Source: Chryseobacterium sp. KLBC 52
GTDB lineage: Bacteria > Bacteroidota > Bacteroidia > Flavobacteriales > Weeksellaceae
Length of the DNA stretch: 64,000 nt
Reading direction: 5' to 3'
Assembly (NCBI RefSeq): GCF_003347605.1
Contig: NZ_QDFZ01000012.1
Span: 1 to 64,000, forward strand
The position numbers and the translations under genes were made by a program. The notes beneath the pieces are model-generated. The model saw only the letters and a list, made by a program, of their open reading frames with translations. It ran no database searches and was not told where the DNA came from. Below, piece by piece: positions 24,284 through 35,100 of the stretch. The stretch's first letter is position 1. Each line of letters starts with the position of its first letter.

Positions 24284-26488
24284 ATGAGCGCAAAAAAAGC
24301 CAATTTATCAGGCGAATTGAAAAAGTATTTTGGGTTTTCTACATTTAAGGGCCAGCAGGAACAAATTATAGACAACCTATTGAATGGGAAGGATATATTT
24401 GTTTTAATGCCTACAGGTGGCGGAAAATCATTATGTTACCAGCTTCCGGCTCTTATTTCGGAAGGGACAGCAATCGTAGTTTCGCCCTTAATAGCGTTGA
24501 TGAAAAATCAGGTAGATGCCGTGAACGGCCTTTCATCCGATGATGGAGTAGCCCACGTGCTGAATTCATCATTAAACAAAACGCAGACCAAACAGGTTTT
24601 TGACGATATCAAAAGCGGCAAAACCAAACTTCTGTATGTAGCTCCTGAATCATTAATTAAAGATGATTACCTGGATTTTTTGAAAGAAGTGAAAATTTCC
24701 TTCTTTGCTATCGACGAGGCTCACTGTATTTCAGAGTGGGGACATGATTTCAGACCGGAATACAGGAATCTGAAACAGATTATTGACAAAATCGCCAATG
24801 TACCGGTGATTGCTTTAACGGCTACGGCAACTCCTAAGGTTCAGGATGATATCCAGAAAACTTTAGGAATGACCAATGCATTGGTCTTTAAAGAAAGCTT
24901 CAACCGTCCTAATCTATATTATGAAGTATGTCCTAAAATTAATGTAGATAAGGAAATCGTAAAATTTATCAATCAGCATAAAGGAAAATCAGGAATTGTT
25001 TATTGTCTGAGCCGTAGAAAAGTGGAAGAATTTGCCCAGCTTCTGCAGGTAAACGGGATCAACGCCCTTCCTTATCATGCTGGACTGGATCAGAAAGTGA
25101 GAGTGGCAAATCAGGATAAATTCCTGATGGAAGAAGTAGATGTAATTGTGGCTACCATTGCCTTCGGGATGGGAATTGATAAACCGGACGTACGTTTTGT
25201 AATTCATTACGACTTCCCAAAATCACTGGAGAGCTATTACCAGGAAACCGGTAGAGCAGGAAGAGATGGAGGCGAAGGTCATTGTCTCGCATTCTATGAT
25301 CCGAAAGACATTGAAAAACTCGAGAAATTCCTGGCTCAGAAACCCGTTTCAGAAAGAGAAATCGGATTACAGCTTCTGAATGAAGTGGTAGGCTATGCCG
25401 AAACTTCCATGAGCAGAAGACAATACATTCTGTACTATTTTGGAGAAAGTTTCGATCCGGTAAACGGAGACGGAGCCAAGATGTGTGACAATTCATCCAA
25501 CCCGCCAAAATTAAAGGATGCTACAGCAGATTTAAAAAAGGCGCTGGAGCTGATCAGTGATACAGGAGAAAAGTTCAAGTCTAAAGATCTGATCTCAGTT
25601 ATTGTAGGGAAAGAAAATGCGGTAACAAAATCTTATAAGCTGGAACAAAGTTCTCATTTTGGTTTTGGAAAAGACGAAAAAGATAATTACTGGAAAACAA
25701 TTTTAAGACAGGCTACTGTTCAGAATTTTTTACAGAAAGATATTGAAACCTATGGGGTTTTAAAAATTACAGAAAAAGGAAAAAGTGTCCTGAATGGCCA
25801 ATCTAAAGACCACTTTTTAATTGCTGAGGACAGAGAATTTGATCTTACCCAGGCAAAAGCAGAGAGTGATCAGGTACAGCAGCAGGCTGGAGGAGGACTG
25901 GATCAGAACCTTTTCAACCTGTTGAAAGAATTAAGAAAGAAAGTAGCCAAAAAACATGGAATTCCACCATACACCGTATTTATGGATCCAAGTTTGGAGG
26001 ATATGACGGTTCAGTACCCAATAAGTGTAGATGAGATCACCAAAATCTATGGTGTAGGGGAAGGAAAAGCCAAAAAATACGGTAAAGAATTCGCAGATTA
26101 CATCAAAACATACGTAGAAGATAACAATATCGAACGTACTCAGGATATGGTATTGAAGCAGGTGGCCAATAAATCCAGCCATAAAGTTTTCATTATCCAG
26201 AGCACTGATAAAAAGATTGACCTTGAAGATATAGCAAGAGCTAAGAACCTTTCTATGGATGAACTTCTGAAAGAAATGGAAAGGATCGTTTATCAGGGAA
26301 CAAAGCTGAATATCGACTATTATATTGAAGATAATTTTGATGAAGACATTGTAGACGGATTCATGGAATTCATGAACGAATCTGAAAGCGACAGTATGAA
26401 AGTATTGCTGGATGAATTCGGGGATGAATTATCTGATGAAGAAGTAAGAATGCTGAGAATTAAATTTATCAGTGACGTTGCCAACTAA
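24284..26488 (+). CDS. recQ: ATP-dependent DNA helicase RecQ
   Basis: 734 aa. The helicase core shows Walker [13 protein letters not shown] (Lys48), DEAH at 144-147 followed by [13 protein letters not shown], and motif [12 protein letters not shown]. An RQC-like winged helix and a C-terminal HRDC-like domain with further extension (to [12 protein letters not shown]) follow. RecQ unwinds DNA during recombination and fork repair. Odd: the zinc-binding subdomain before the winged helix keeps only one Cys ([26 protein letters not shown] lacks the usual Cys), so zinc is probably not bound. The gene stands alone with its own terminator. Confidence 0.95.
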   Translation: MSAKKANLSGELKKYFGFSTFKGQQEQIIDNLLNGKDIFVLMPTGGGKSLCYQLPALISEGTAIVVSPLIALMKNQVDAVNGLSSDDGVAHVLNSSLNKTQTKQVFDDIKSGKTKLLYVAPESLIKDDYLDFLKEVKISFFAIDEAHCISEWGHDFRPEYRNLKQIIDKIANVPVIALTATATPKVQDDIQKTLGMTNALVFKESFNRPNLYYEVCPKINVDKEIVKFINQHKGKSGIVYCLSRRKVEEFAQLLQVNGINALPYHAGLDQKVRVANQDKFLMEEVDVIVATIAFGMGIDKPDVRFVIHYDFPKSLESYYQETGRAGRDGGEGHCLAFYDPKDIEKLEKFLAQKPVSEREIGLQLLNEVVGYAETSMSRRQYILYYFGESFDPVNGDGAKMCDNSSNPPKLKDATADLKKALELISDTGEKFKSKDLISVIVGKENAVTKSYKLEQSSHFGFGKDEKDNYWKTILRQATVQNFLQKDIETYGVLKITEKGKSVLNGQSKDHFLIAEDREFDLTQAKAESDQVQQQAGGGLDQNLFNLLKELRKKVAKKHGIPPYTVFMDPSLEDMTVQYPISVDEITKIYGVGEGKAKKYGKEFADYIKTYVEDNNIERTQDMVLKQVANKSSHKVFIIQSTDKKIDLEDIARAKNLSMDELLKEMERIVYQGTKLNIDYYIEDNFDEDIVDGFMEFMNESESDSMKVLLDEFGDELSDEEVRMLRIKFISDVAN

Positions 26489-26520
26489 AAGGATAATATA
26501 TTTTAGAATATAAATTATAT

Positions 26521-26556
26521 AAGTAAGTTTTTCAATAGAAGAACTTACTTTTTTTA
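26521..26556. terminator. Terminator after recQ
   Basis: AAGTAAGTT pairs with GAACTTACTT around TTTCAATAGA and is followed by T7. It lies about 33 bases after the recQ stop codon. Confidence 0.8.
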
Positions 26557-26656
26557 TGATGTATTAGCTCTATAGTAAATAATAGTCAAATTGAATTTAA
26601 AGCTTAGTTAATTTCTGTTAATTACCATGAAAACGGCTATCTTCACCCTTACAATA

Positions 26657-26689
26657 TTTGAAAGATAACTAAACTTTTTAGTAACTTTG
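26657..26689 (+). promoter_or_regulatory. Promoter of the glycosyltransferase gene, probably leaderless
   Basis: TTTG at 26657-26660, 21 bp, then TAACTTTG at 26682-26689. The start codon at 26695 lies only 5 bases after this box, at or next to the predicted first transcribed base, so the mRNA has little or no leader. Confidence 0.6.
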
Positions 26690-26694
26690 ATAGG

Positions 26695-27777
26695 ATGAAA
26701 AAAATATCTGTCATATTTATTCTGCCGGACTTAGAAACCGGGGGCGCAGAAAGGATTGTTACCACAATAGCGAATCATCTTTCCAGAGATCGGTTTGAGC
26801 CTAAGATTTTGCTGTTACGTAAACAAGGCGGATATTTGAATTTTCTGAAAAAAGATGTCGAAATTATCGATATCAATACCGAAAGAATAAGACATTCTTT
26901 AAAACCCATTTTAGGAGAAATCTATAGAAGAAAGCCAGATATTGTATTCTCCGGTTTTGGTGAAGTCAATGCTTATTTGTCCCTGTTCATAAAACTTTTT
27001 CCGCGAACAAAATTCATTGCAAGGGAAACCAATGTTGTCACACAGCATGTAACGCGTAAAGAGATTAAATTTTTCTATAATTTTTACAATAACTATCAGA
27101 AAATCATCGCTCAAAGTGATGATATGATGAAGGATCTTGTGGATAATTTTAATATTAAAAAGAAAAAAATTGTCAAGATCAATAATCCTGTAGACTTTGA
27201 CTTTATTGAAGATAAAATGTCTATGTCTTTAAAACCGGAATGTTTCAAATACAATTATAAAAATGTAGTGGCCATTGGAAATCTGTCTTCCAGAAAAGGA
27301 TTTGATAACCTGCTGAAAGTTTTTTCAAGGCTGAAGAATGAAAACATTATGCTTCATATTTTAGGAGATGGAAAAGACAAAGATCTTCTGCTTCAGACAA
27401 AAGAGCTTTTAGGATTAAAAAAAGTGATTTTCCATGGGAGACAGGAAAATCCCTACCAATATTTGAAATATGCAGATTTATTTGTGCTTTCTTCAAGATA
27501 TGAAGGATTCCCCAACGTTCTTCTGGAAGCAGGAGCGTGTGGAACTTATTCTTTAGCCAACAACTGTCCCGGAGGAATCAATGAGATCATCCAGCATAAT
27601 GTAAACGGTGAAGTTGCCAATATTGAAAACTATGATGGCTTTGCCCAACAGATTGTGAACGTTCTTCAGAATAACTATAACAGAGACGCCATAAAAAACT
27701 CTATTAAATCAAGGTTCTCTAAGAATATTATTATGGATAAATATGAAAAGGTTTTACTGGATTTGATCAAACCTTGA
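26695..27777 (+). CDS. Family 4 glycosyltransferase
   Basis: 360 aa with the GT-B two-domain fold. The acceptor side opens with IFILPDLETGGAERIVTTIA, typical of GT4; the donor side contains GNLSSRKGFDNLLKVFSRL and the EX7E motif region SSRYEGFPNVLLEAGACG. It transfers a sugar from a nucleotide sugar to a lipid or polysaccharide precursor at the inner membrane. Substrate and product are not readable. No other sugar gene is adjacent. The downstream gene starts 78 bp later and could share its transcript. Confidence 0.9.
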   Translation: MKKISVIFILPDLETGGAERIVTTIANHLSRDRFEPKILLLRKQGGYLNFLKKDVEIIDINTERIRHSLKPILGEIYRRKPDIVFSGFGEVNAYLSLFIKLFPRTKFIARETNVVTQHVTRKEIKFFYNFYNNYQKIIAQSDDMMKDLVDNFNIKKKKIVKINNPVDFDFIEDKMSMSLKPECFKYNYKNVVAIGNLSSRKGFDNLLKVFSRLKNENIMLHILGDGKDKDLLLQTKELLGLKKVIFHGRQENPYQYLKYADLFVLSSRYEGFPNVLLEAGACGTYSLANNCPGGINEIIQHNVNGEVANIENYDGFAQQIVNVLQNNYNRDAIKNSIKSRFSKNIIMDKYEKVLLDLIKP

Positions 27778-27855
27778 TAGCCCCATTTGTTTTGTAGGGT
27801 GTTAATTTCTTACTTTTGGAGCTATAAATTTTATCTGAAAACCAATTTTTCATCC

Positions 27856-28200
27856 ATGAATAAAATCCAGAAATTAGGATGCGCCTGTGAGAAACCGAAC
27901 TCCAGTTATACCGAATATAGAAGCTCAGCATTAGGAATTGATCATACCAACGGAAGATATGGAGAAGTAACGATTCAACAGTGCAAGTTGTGCCAGAGAA
28001 TATGGATTCATTATTTTGTGGAATATGAGCATTATTCCAAGTCAGGAAGATGGTACAAAGGAATTGTTTCAAAAAAAGATCGTCCTCACATTACTCCTGA
28101 AAATGCAGTAGAATTTCTGGAAAGCCTTGAATGGTATGTGTATGGCGGTTCGTTTTTTGAAAGTACAGGCGAATTCGGACAGGGAAAATTGAATGTGTAG
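27856..28200 (+). CDS. Conserved hypothetical protein, 114 aa, Cys-rich N terminus
   Basis: Not recognised as a named family. The start is ATG 27856 (MNKIQKLG); an upstream frame to 27787 is not credible. It contains GCACEKPN near residue 9 and QQCKLCQRIW near residue 41, two CxC/CxxC-like pairs that may bind zinc. The rest is rich in Tyr, Trp and Gly, and includes HYFVEYEHYSKSGRWY. It lies 28 bp before the cupin gene on the same strand, so both may be translated from one mRNA. Confidence 0.6.
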   Translation: MNKIQKLGCACEKPNSSYTEYRSSALGIDHTNGRYGEVTIQQCKLCQRIWIHYFVEYEHYSKSGRWYKGIVSKKDRPHITPENAVEFLESLEWYVYGGSFFESTGEFGQGKLNV

Positions 28201-28228
28201 TATTTGACTGATTTATAATATCAAACCT

Positions 28229-28615
28229 ATGAAACCATTTATCATTGTTATTTTGATGCTGAATGCTGTTGTAATGACGGCTCAGCAGAAGTCCATCTCC
28301 AGAAAAGAATTGTTAAAAACAGCTCTTGATCAGAAAGTGAAATCTACAGAGATTCAGGAAATAACAATGGCGGCCGGACAAGGAGCACCTGAACATCTGC
28401 ATCCCTGTCCCGTTTTGGGAATCATCAATTCCGGTGAAGCTGTTTTTCAGATCGAAGGACAAGAGAAAGTAGTACTTCATGAAGGCGATGCTTTTTACGA
28501 ACCTAAAAATGTGAAAATCCTTCATTTTGACAATGCATCATCTGAAAAACCCCTTGTCTTTACCGCAATCTACCTGAAGAAAGGGAATGAGGAAAATATA
28601 AAGTTCATAAAATAA
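28229..28615 (+). CDS. Periplasmic cupin domain protein
   Basis: 128 aa with a signal peptide (FIIVILMLNAVVMTAQ), unusual for a small cupin. The cupin motif 1 is visible as PEHLHPCPVLGIINSGEAVF and motif 2 as GDAFYEPKNVKILHF. These bind a metal or a small ligand. The real ligand is unknown; related cupins store or sense small molecules. It follows the previous gene by 28 bp and is followed by a gap holding the lpdA promoter. Confidence 0.8.
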   Translation: MKPFIIVILMLNAVVMTAQQKSISRKELLKTALDQKVKSTEIQEITMAAGQGAPEHLHPCPVLGIINSGEAVFQIEGQEKVVLHEGDAFYEPKNVKILHFDNASSEKPLVFTAIYLKKGNEENIKFIK

Positions 28616-28671
28616 TACTTTTCATCAAACTAAAGCATATAATTATCATTTTTAAAATTGATAAAACTCAC

Positions 28672-28702
28672 TTTGGTGCTTGGTAATTTATATGTAAATT
28701 TG
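28672..28702 (+). promoter_or_regulatory. lpdA promoter
   Basis: TTTG at 28672-28675, 19 bp, then TAAATTTG at 28695-28702: the best match to the Bacteroidetes consensus in the window. Start is predicted near 28707, giving a leader of about 39 bases. Confidence 0.75.
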
Positions 28703-28745
28703 TGAGAATTAAGATAGATAATAATAAACAAATTCATAGAATAAC

Positions 28746-30149
28746 ATGAGTCAATTCGATGTTACCGTAATAGGTTCTGGTCCCGGTGGTTATGTTGCTG
28801 CTATCCGTGCAGCACAATTAGGTTTCAAAACAGCAATTATTGAAAAATATTCAACTTTAGGCGGAACTTGTCTTAACGTTGGATGTATTCCGTCAAAAGC
28901 GCTTCTTGACAGCTCTGAGCATTTCGAAAATGCAAAACACAATTTTGCAGGTCACGGAATCATCATCAATGAGCCGCAAGCGGATATTGCAAGAATGATC
29001 GAGCGTAAAAACGAAGTGATCAAGCAGAATACAGACGGAATCAGCTATCTGATGAATAAAAATCAGATTACTGTTTTTGAAGGAGTAGGAAGCTTCGAAT
29101 CTGCTACTCAGATTAAAGTAACAAAAAACGACGGTTCTTCTGAAACAATCGAGTCTAAATATACCATCATTGCAACAGGTTCTAAACCATCTACACTGCC
29201 TTTCATCTCTTTAGATAAAGAAAGAGTGATTACTTCTACGGAAGCTTTAAACCTTAAAGAAATTCCAAAGCATTTAGTAGTAATCGGAGGTGGAGTGATC
29301 GGTCTTGAGCTAGGGTCTGTGTACCTAAGATTAGGAGCTCAGGTGACTGTTGTTGAATTTATGGATAAAATCATCCCTGGAATGGATGGAGCTTTAAGCA
29401 AAGAATTGACTAAAGTTCTTAAAAAACAAGGAATGAAGTTTATGCTTTCTACTGCGGTTTCTGCGGTTGAAAGAAACGGAGATACTGTAAAGATCACTGC
29501 TAAAGATAAAAAAGGAGCAGAAGTAGTAGTAGAAGGAGATTACTGTTTAGTTTCTGTAGGTAGAAAACCTTACACAGACGGTCTTGGACTTGAAAAAGCA
29601 GGTGTAGAGCTTGATGAAAGAGGAAGAGTAAAAGTAAACGATCACTTACAAACCAATGTTGCTAATATCTATGCAATCGGTGACGTTATCAAAGGTGCGA
29701 TGTTGGCTCACAAAGCTGAAGAAGAAGGAGTTTTCGTTGCTGAAACATTGGCAGGACAAAAGCCTCACATCAACTATAACCTGATTCCTGGTGTTGTTTA
29801 TACATGGCCGGAAGTTGCAGGAGTGGGTAAAACTGAAGAGCAGTTAAAAGAAGAAGGTGTAGCTTACAAAGTAGGGTCTTTCCCAATGAGAGCTTTAGGT
29901 AGAAGCCGTGCAAGTGGTGATATCGATGGTCTTGTGAAGATTATTGCAGATGAAAAAACTGATGAGGTTTTAGGAATGCACATCGTAGGAGCAAGAGCTG
30001 CTGACCTTATTGCTGAAGGGGTAATTGCTATGGAATTCCGTGCAAGTGCTGAAGACATTGCAAGAAGTTCTCACGCTCACCCAACCTATGCAGAAGCGAT
30101 CAAAGAAGCTGCATTGGATGCTACGGCAAAAAGACCTATTCATATGTAA
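28746..30149 (+). CDS. lpdA: Dihydrolipoyl dehydrogenase (E3)
   Basis: 467 aa. The FAD-binding start IGSGPGGYVAAI precedes the redox disulfide GTCLNVGCIPSK (Cys42, Cys47). The NAD site GGGVIGLELGSVYLRLG and the C-terminal HAHPTYAEAIKEA (His445, Glu450, the active-site pair) are intact. It reoxidises dihydrolipoyl groups of pyruvate, 2-oxoglutarate and branched-chain dehydrogenases and of glycine cleavage. It is monocistronic with no E1 or E2 gene in reach, so it probably serves several complexes. Confidence 0.97.
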   Translation: MSQFDVTVIGSGPGGYVAAIRAAQLGFKTAIIEKYSTLGGTCLNVGCIPSKALLDSSEHFENAKHNFAGHGIIINEPQADIARMIERKNEVIKQNTDGISYLMNKNQITVFEGVGSFESATQIKVTKNDGSSETIESKYTIIATGSKPSTLPFISLDKERVITSTEALNLKEIPKHLVVIGGGVIGLELGSVYLRLGAQVTVVEFMDKIIPGMDGALSKELTKVLKKQGMKFMLSTAVSAVERNGDTVKITAKDKKGAEVVVEGDYCLVSVGRKPYTDGLGLEKAGVELDERGRVKVNDHLQTNVANIYAIGDVIKGAMLAHKAEEEGVFVAETLAGQKPHINYNLIPGVVYTWPEVAGVGKTEEQLKEEGVAYKVGSFPMRALGRSRASGDIDGLVKIIADEKTDEVLGMHIVGARAADLIAEGVIAMEFRASAEDIARSSHAHPTYAEAIKEAALDATAKRPIHM

Positions 30150-30190
30150 TATTTGATTAAAAGATTTAATCATTTAAAATAGTATAAATT

Positions 30191-30222
30191 AAAGGCTGTT
30201 TCCTTATGGAAGCAGCCTTTTT
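30191..30222 (+). terminator. lpdA terminator
   Basis: AAAGGCTG-TTCC/GGAA-CAGCCTTT with a TTAT loop and T5 tail; it starts about 40 bases after the stop codon. Confidence 0.8.
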
Positions 30223-30271
30223 GGTGGTGCTTTTGGCATGAAAATGGACATGGTTTTGCAAAATTTCATGT

Positions 30272-31138
30272 ATGAAAAAGATTTTTATCAGTGGGATGCT
30301 TTTGGCGGGAATCAGTTCATGGGCACAGGAAGCAGGAAAGGCAGGAGAATTATTAAAAAATGAGGCTTCTACTACAGAAATGAGAACCTCTAAAAGTCCT
30401 GATGAAAGAAATAAAACGTTTGATCAGCCGGGATCTGAAAATACTCCAATTCCTCAGAGAAGAGGAAATGAAAATAGAATAAAAAATCCTAATTATCAGT
30501 GGAATAAAAACTACGGTTATGCAGAAGTTTTTCTGAGAATTCCCGAGCAGGGATTTTTCACTGTGGAAGTTGGCGATCAGATGATGGCAAACGGTTCCGG
30601 AAAGTACAGATTCTTTGATCTGTCATCAGTGAGAATGCCCATTTCAATCTATGAGAATGGTTTTCTGATCTACAGAACAACATTGATGCTTCGAAATAAC
30701 AACAGAATGGTTCTGGATTTCTTTACCAACGAAGGTCTCTATCTCCTGGATTCTTATCCTGTGCAAAATCAATATGGATTTAATGACTGGAACGATATCT
30801 GGAACAATCCTTACGGAAATCATTCCGGAGACTGGTCTCTTCAGGGAAATGTGATGGATAAACATTCTTTCGGTCAGTTTTTTGATATGATGATGAACAA
30901 TGAGAGTTTTGATGAAGGGAAAATTAAGATGATCAATCAGCAGATGCGTACCTCTATGTTCACCTCCGTGCAAATAAGAGATCTGGTGAAAGCACTCGGT
31001 TTTGATAATAAGAAATTGGCCCTTGCCAAATCGATGTACCGTAATTGTGCAGATAAAGACCGTTATTTCTTGGTTTATGATGCTTTTGATTTTGAAAGCA
31101 GCAAGCGTGAACTGATGGACTATATTTCGAACTTATAA
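30272..31138 (+). CDS. Secreted DUF4476 protein
   Basis: 288 aa with signal peptide (IFISGMLLAGISSWAQ). A disordered charged stretch (about 20-75) leads to a beta-rich middle region (YAEVFLRIPEQGFFTVEVG). The C-terminal about 85 residues match DUF4476 (FDEGKIKMINQQM, VRDLVKALGF-like IRDLVKALGFDNKKLALAKSMY, YDAFDFESSKRELMDYI). DUF4476 is a helical domain found in Bacteroidetes proteins of unknown function. A two-palindrome repeat element directly follows the stop codon. Confidence 0.85.
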   Translation: MKKIFISGMLLAGISSWAQEAGKAGELLKNEASTTEMRTSKSPDERNKTFDQPGSENTPIPQRRGNENRIKNPNYQWNKNYGYAEVFLRIPEQGFFTVEVGDQMMANGSGKYRFFDLSSVRMPISIYENGFLIYRTTLMLRNNNRMVLDFFTNEGLYLLDSYPVQNQYGFNDWNDIWNNPYGNHSGDWSLQGNVMDKHSFGQFFDMMMNNESFDEGKIKMINQQMRTSMFTSVQIRDLVKALGFDNKKLALAKSMYRNCADKDRYFLVYDAFDFESSKRELMDYISNL

Positions 31139-31140
31139 TA

Positions 31141-31206
31141 TTCAATAGAAACGGGCTTTAGCCCGTTTATTTTATACAATCAATCCACTGGCTTCAGCCA
31201 AAACAT
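31141..31206 (+). repeat. Two-palindrome dispersed repeat, copy 1
   Basis: TTCAATAGAA leads into palindrome GGGCTTTAGCCC (31153-31164), a spacer with ATACAATCAATCCA, then TGGCTTCAGCCA (31189-31200) followed by AAACAT. The two palindrome centres are 36 bp apart. Three related copies exist at 41992, 42081 and 61808. It begins 3 bases after the DUF4476 stop codon, so it may also act as terminator. The rest of the gap to 31333 has TACCTTTG at 31308-31315 as the cvfB promoter box. Confidence 0.85.
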
Positions 31207-31333
31207 ATTTTCTAAAACATAACGTTTTTCATAGTCTCATAACTTTTTATAAAGCCCTTAAAAGAATTATAATTATATAGACTAGGATCGCATCTTCAAA
31301 TTTCCGTACCTTTGTCAGCTAATTTTATCATCA

Positions 31334-32158
31334 ATGCAACTCGGAAAAACTCAAACTTTAACAATTTCAGAAAAAATTAATTCAGGATGGATCCTTGTGG
31401 ATGAATCCGGTGAAAAGGCTTTTCTACCTAAAATCTTTATTCAGGATGAAAAAGAAACAGGTGAGGAGGTTGAAGTTTTTGTGTATCAGGATGACGATAA
31501 ATTAAAAGCAACTACTGAGATCCCATTGGCAGAAGTAGGTGAATTTGCGGTAATGAGCTGTGTACAAAGTCTTCCAAGCGGAGCTTTTATGGATTGGGGA
31601 ATCATTAAAGATTTATTTATCCCTTACAAACAGCAGAAAACGAAAATCATTGAAGGGAAAAGATACCTGGTCTATATTTACGTAGACGAAGATATGGAAC
31701 TGATTACCGGTACTACGAAATTCAAGAGAAATCCTCAGTATGATGAGCTTCCATTCAAAAAAGGAGACAAGGTAGACCTGATCATGATGAATGAAAGTGA
31801 ACTGGGCTGGAATGTGATCATCAACAAACAATACATTGGTTTGATCTATGCTTCCGATGTTTTCAAAAAACTATATCCGTTGTCAGAAGAAACAGGATTT
31901 ATCAAAGCGATCCGTGAAGACGGTAAAATAGATGTTTCTTTACAGCCGGAAGGATTTGAAAATATTGACGAGTTTAAACAAAAGATTCTGAACAAACTGG
32001 AAGAAAACTACGGACTTCTGTATGTATCCGATAAATCTTCACCTGAAGAGATTAAGGATGAACTTCAGATGAGTAAGAAAAATTTCAAGAAAGCAATCGG
32101 AGGACTTTATAAAGATAAAATCATCGATATCTCAGACGATAAGATCAAATTATTATAA
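31334..32158 (+). CDS. CvfB/YitL-like S1 RNA-binding protein
   Basis: 274 aa. Repeated S1-like beta barrels run in tandem: residues 1-60 (GKTQTLTISEKINSGWILV), 65-130 (SCVQSLPSGAFMDWGIIKDLFIPY) and 140-205 (GWNVIINKQYIGLIYASDVF), followed by a winged-helix domain at about 210-274 (FKKAIGGLYKDKIIDIS). CvfB-type proteins bind RNA and affect virulence gene expression in staphylococci; here the role is not known. It is a single-gene unit with a perfect terminator after it. Confidence 0.9.
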   Translation: MQLGKTQTLTISEKINSGWILVDESGEKAFLPKIFIQDEKETGEEVEVFVYQDDDKLKATTEIPLAEVGEFAVMSCVQSLPSGAFMDWGIIKDLFIPYKQQKTKIIEGKRYLVYIYVDEDMELITGTTKFKRNPQYDELPFKKGDKVDLIMMNESELGWNVIINKQYIGLIYASDVFKKLYPLSEETGFIKAIREDGKIDVSLQPEGFENIDEFKQKILNKLEENYGLLYVSDKSSPEEIKDELQMSKKNFKKAIGGLYKDKIIDISDDKIKLL

Positions 32159-32160
32159 AA

Positions 32161-32194
32161 ACAAAAACGAGCAGAAATTTCTGCTCGTTTTTGT
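32161..32194. terminator. Perfect bidirectional terminator
   Basis: A 34 bp perfect palindrome, ACAAAAACGAGCAGAAA and its complement, with A/T runs on both flanks. It separates convergent genes ending at 32158 and 32195, which it touches on both sides. Confidence 0.9.
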
Positions 32195-35100
32195 TTATCT
32201 GTTTTTAATCAGAAGCCATCCGTTGTAGATTCTCCCATCAGAAACTTTGATCGTATACCAATAATTTCCTGTAGAAATAGGATGGGATTCATATCTTCCG
32301 TCCCACTGGAAAGGTTTATTTCTGATAATCTCTTTGTAGATTACAGCACCTCTTCTGTCATATAAACTTACCTCTGTTCCCGGATAATTTTCCAGGCCTG
32401 CAATTCTCCATGTATCATTGATACCATCACCGTTGGGACTGATTGCATTGGGTATATTGAAAATCGAGAAGTTCTTCTGCCCGATAATACATCCGGATTT
32501 TGTTCTCACATACACTGTATATTCTCCCATATTTAAATTAGTAAATATATTAGAATCCTGCCATGTGAGATTATCTAAAGAAAACTCATAATTTCCGTTC
32601 TGAGAAAGAATTACAGTTGCTGTATTGTTTGTAATATTCACAGAAACAATATGAGCCAAAACAGAATAACTCACCTGGGTAGAGCTTGTACTTTCACATC
32701 CGAAAACGTTGGTTACTTTCACAGTGTATGTTCCCGGAGTAGATGCTGTAATGGTTTGAGTTGTTGCTCCCGTATTCCATTCATAAGACTTAAATCCCGG
32801 ACCCGGATCTAAAACAACTGATTTTCCTTCACAGAAATCAAGGGTATCAGGAAGCAGAACAATAGGTTTTGGATTAAGAGTAAGATTTAATCTCACCACT
32901 TTAAAACATCCGTCCGGAGTTGAAACCCTTACATGGATAAGAGTTGTCCCGACATTTAAAACATAAGCTGAAGGATTTGAAATAGGGTTTCCTGCAGTAT
33001 CAGTATACGTGAAAATATAATTCCCCGGATTAGTAATAATACTAGCTTCATAAGAGTGAAGATTAACAACCATAGAATTGGCAGTAGTCGTATTACATTG
33101 TACCTGTGTAATATCTTTTGCCGGTACATTATCTGTGGATAGGGTTACAGCAATAGCTAGTTTTTCAGATTCACAGTTGTTTACTGTTTGGGTTACAAAA
33201 TACGTCTGTCCGTTTACTAAGGGAGCTGTCAAAGGAATTACATTTCCTGCCGAATCATAGAATTTAAGAGATGTTCCAGTTACAACTATCTTTTCTAGTG
33301 TTGGGTTTGCAGCAGCACAGAAATCCTGATTAACATTTGCTGTCGGCTTAGGAGTTGTATTTACTGTTATCTGAACTGCTGTTTTATTACTTTCACATCC
33401 GTTAATAGTCTGAGAAGCATAATAATTTTGTCCATTAACAAGAGCAGTTGTTGCAGCTAAAATATTTCCCGCTGCATCATACCATTTTATATTCTGTCCA
33501 GCGATCTGAATATCAGAAATTTTTGGATTATTGGTAGCACAGAAGGTTTGATTTAAGCCAGCAACAGGCGATTGGGTTGCAGTGATGACCACTGTTTGAT
33601 TTTGTGTTACAATATTTCCATTCCCATCATCATAGGTCCAAAAGATTGTGTAGGTTCCCGGAACCGAATACGTAAGAGGAGCGGGAGTGGTTGCTGTAAC
33701 TGTCCCTGCGCAATTGTCTGTGGCTGTAGGAAAAGACGTGATAACAGTATTGCAGTCTCCCGTTATTGCCGGAAGTTGTGCTACATTAGGAACAGGTGGT
33801 GTATTATCCCCTACAACAACATGTATTGAAAAATTACCGTCGCACCCGTTTGTTGTTCCTGAAATATGACAGGTATATATCCCGGAATGAACAGTTGAAG
33901 AATTAGGAATTAAAGGATTTTGCTGGTCGGATGAGAATCCATTAGGCCCCGTCCAGTTGTATACAGTTCCTCCTGAGGCGTTGAGTTGAATATCAGATCC
34001 GATACAGATGTTTTGACTAGAGTTTTGTGGAATATTGTTGCATTTTTCCATTTTTAGTAAATAGCCATCCATGTTTAATTGGTTGCCATTGATAGCATGG
34101 AGAAAATACTGATTAGGAGATGGGTCGAAATCACAATGCCAGTCAAAAGTTCCAATATAATAATAATCATTACTCTTGTTTACTGTTTGGTATATTCGTG
34201 AGACGGAATTGGGGAAATTATAGGTATCCGACCCGATTTTAAAAGAATTTTTGTATTGTCTGTTTGTATCAAAGGAAATCGTACAGCCTTCTATATATCC
34301 ATTTCCCTTAGTGATCATATTGGTGGCAATGTCTGGATTGGCATCAAAACTTTTATCAAAGGTTCCGCTTACGTGAATTTCGTTATTATCATCACAGTCT
34401 AATCCAAAAATTACAAGTGGGAAATGTTGTCCTGTATTTATATATTTTTTTACATCCAGCAGAGTATTACTGGTGTCGAACCATAATAAATAAACACTTA
34501 AATAAGTATTTGATGAGAGCAGATACTGATTGCCAGAGGGATCTACGTCAATCGGAAGAAACTGGGCCTGCCAGTGCCCTGAAACAATCAGTTTATCATT
34601 TTTATCAATGGTAATCCTGGAAAAACTCTGGTCCTGTAATTCGCCAGACCAAATCAGGTTCCCCACAGAAGAGTATCTCTTTAATACATATCCTCCCGGA
34701 CCATATAGAGTGTTCATGGCAAAATAAACATCATTATTGGAGTTTAAAGCTATTTGGCCTTCTATACCTCCTGTTATTTTTTTTAACCATTCAACCTGTA
34801 GGTTGGGCTGAAGTTTCATGATATAGGTGGCCGCTGAAGAATTTGTATCATTAAATGGAGTATTTGAAGCTTGTGAAAATATAAGATTGGAAAAAGCAAA
34901 TGTACTTATGTATATATTGCCGTTATCATCTACAGAGAAAGATTGAGGCGTAGAGTTGGTAATTTCAGTTTCATTAATAAGCGTTCCGTTGGTATTTAAG
35001 ATTGTTACAGTAGTATATCCATTGATAAACATACCTTGTTGTGAGGACTTACTTGTTAATGCATATACTTTTCCATTTTTTACTTTAAGATCATAATCAT

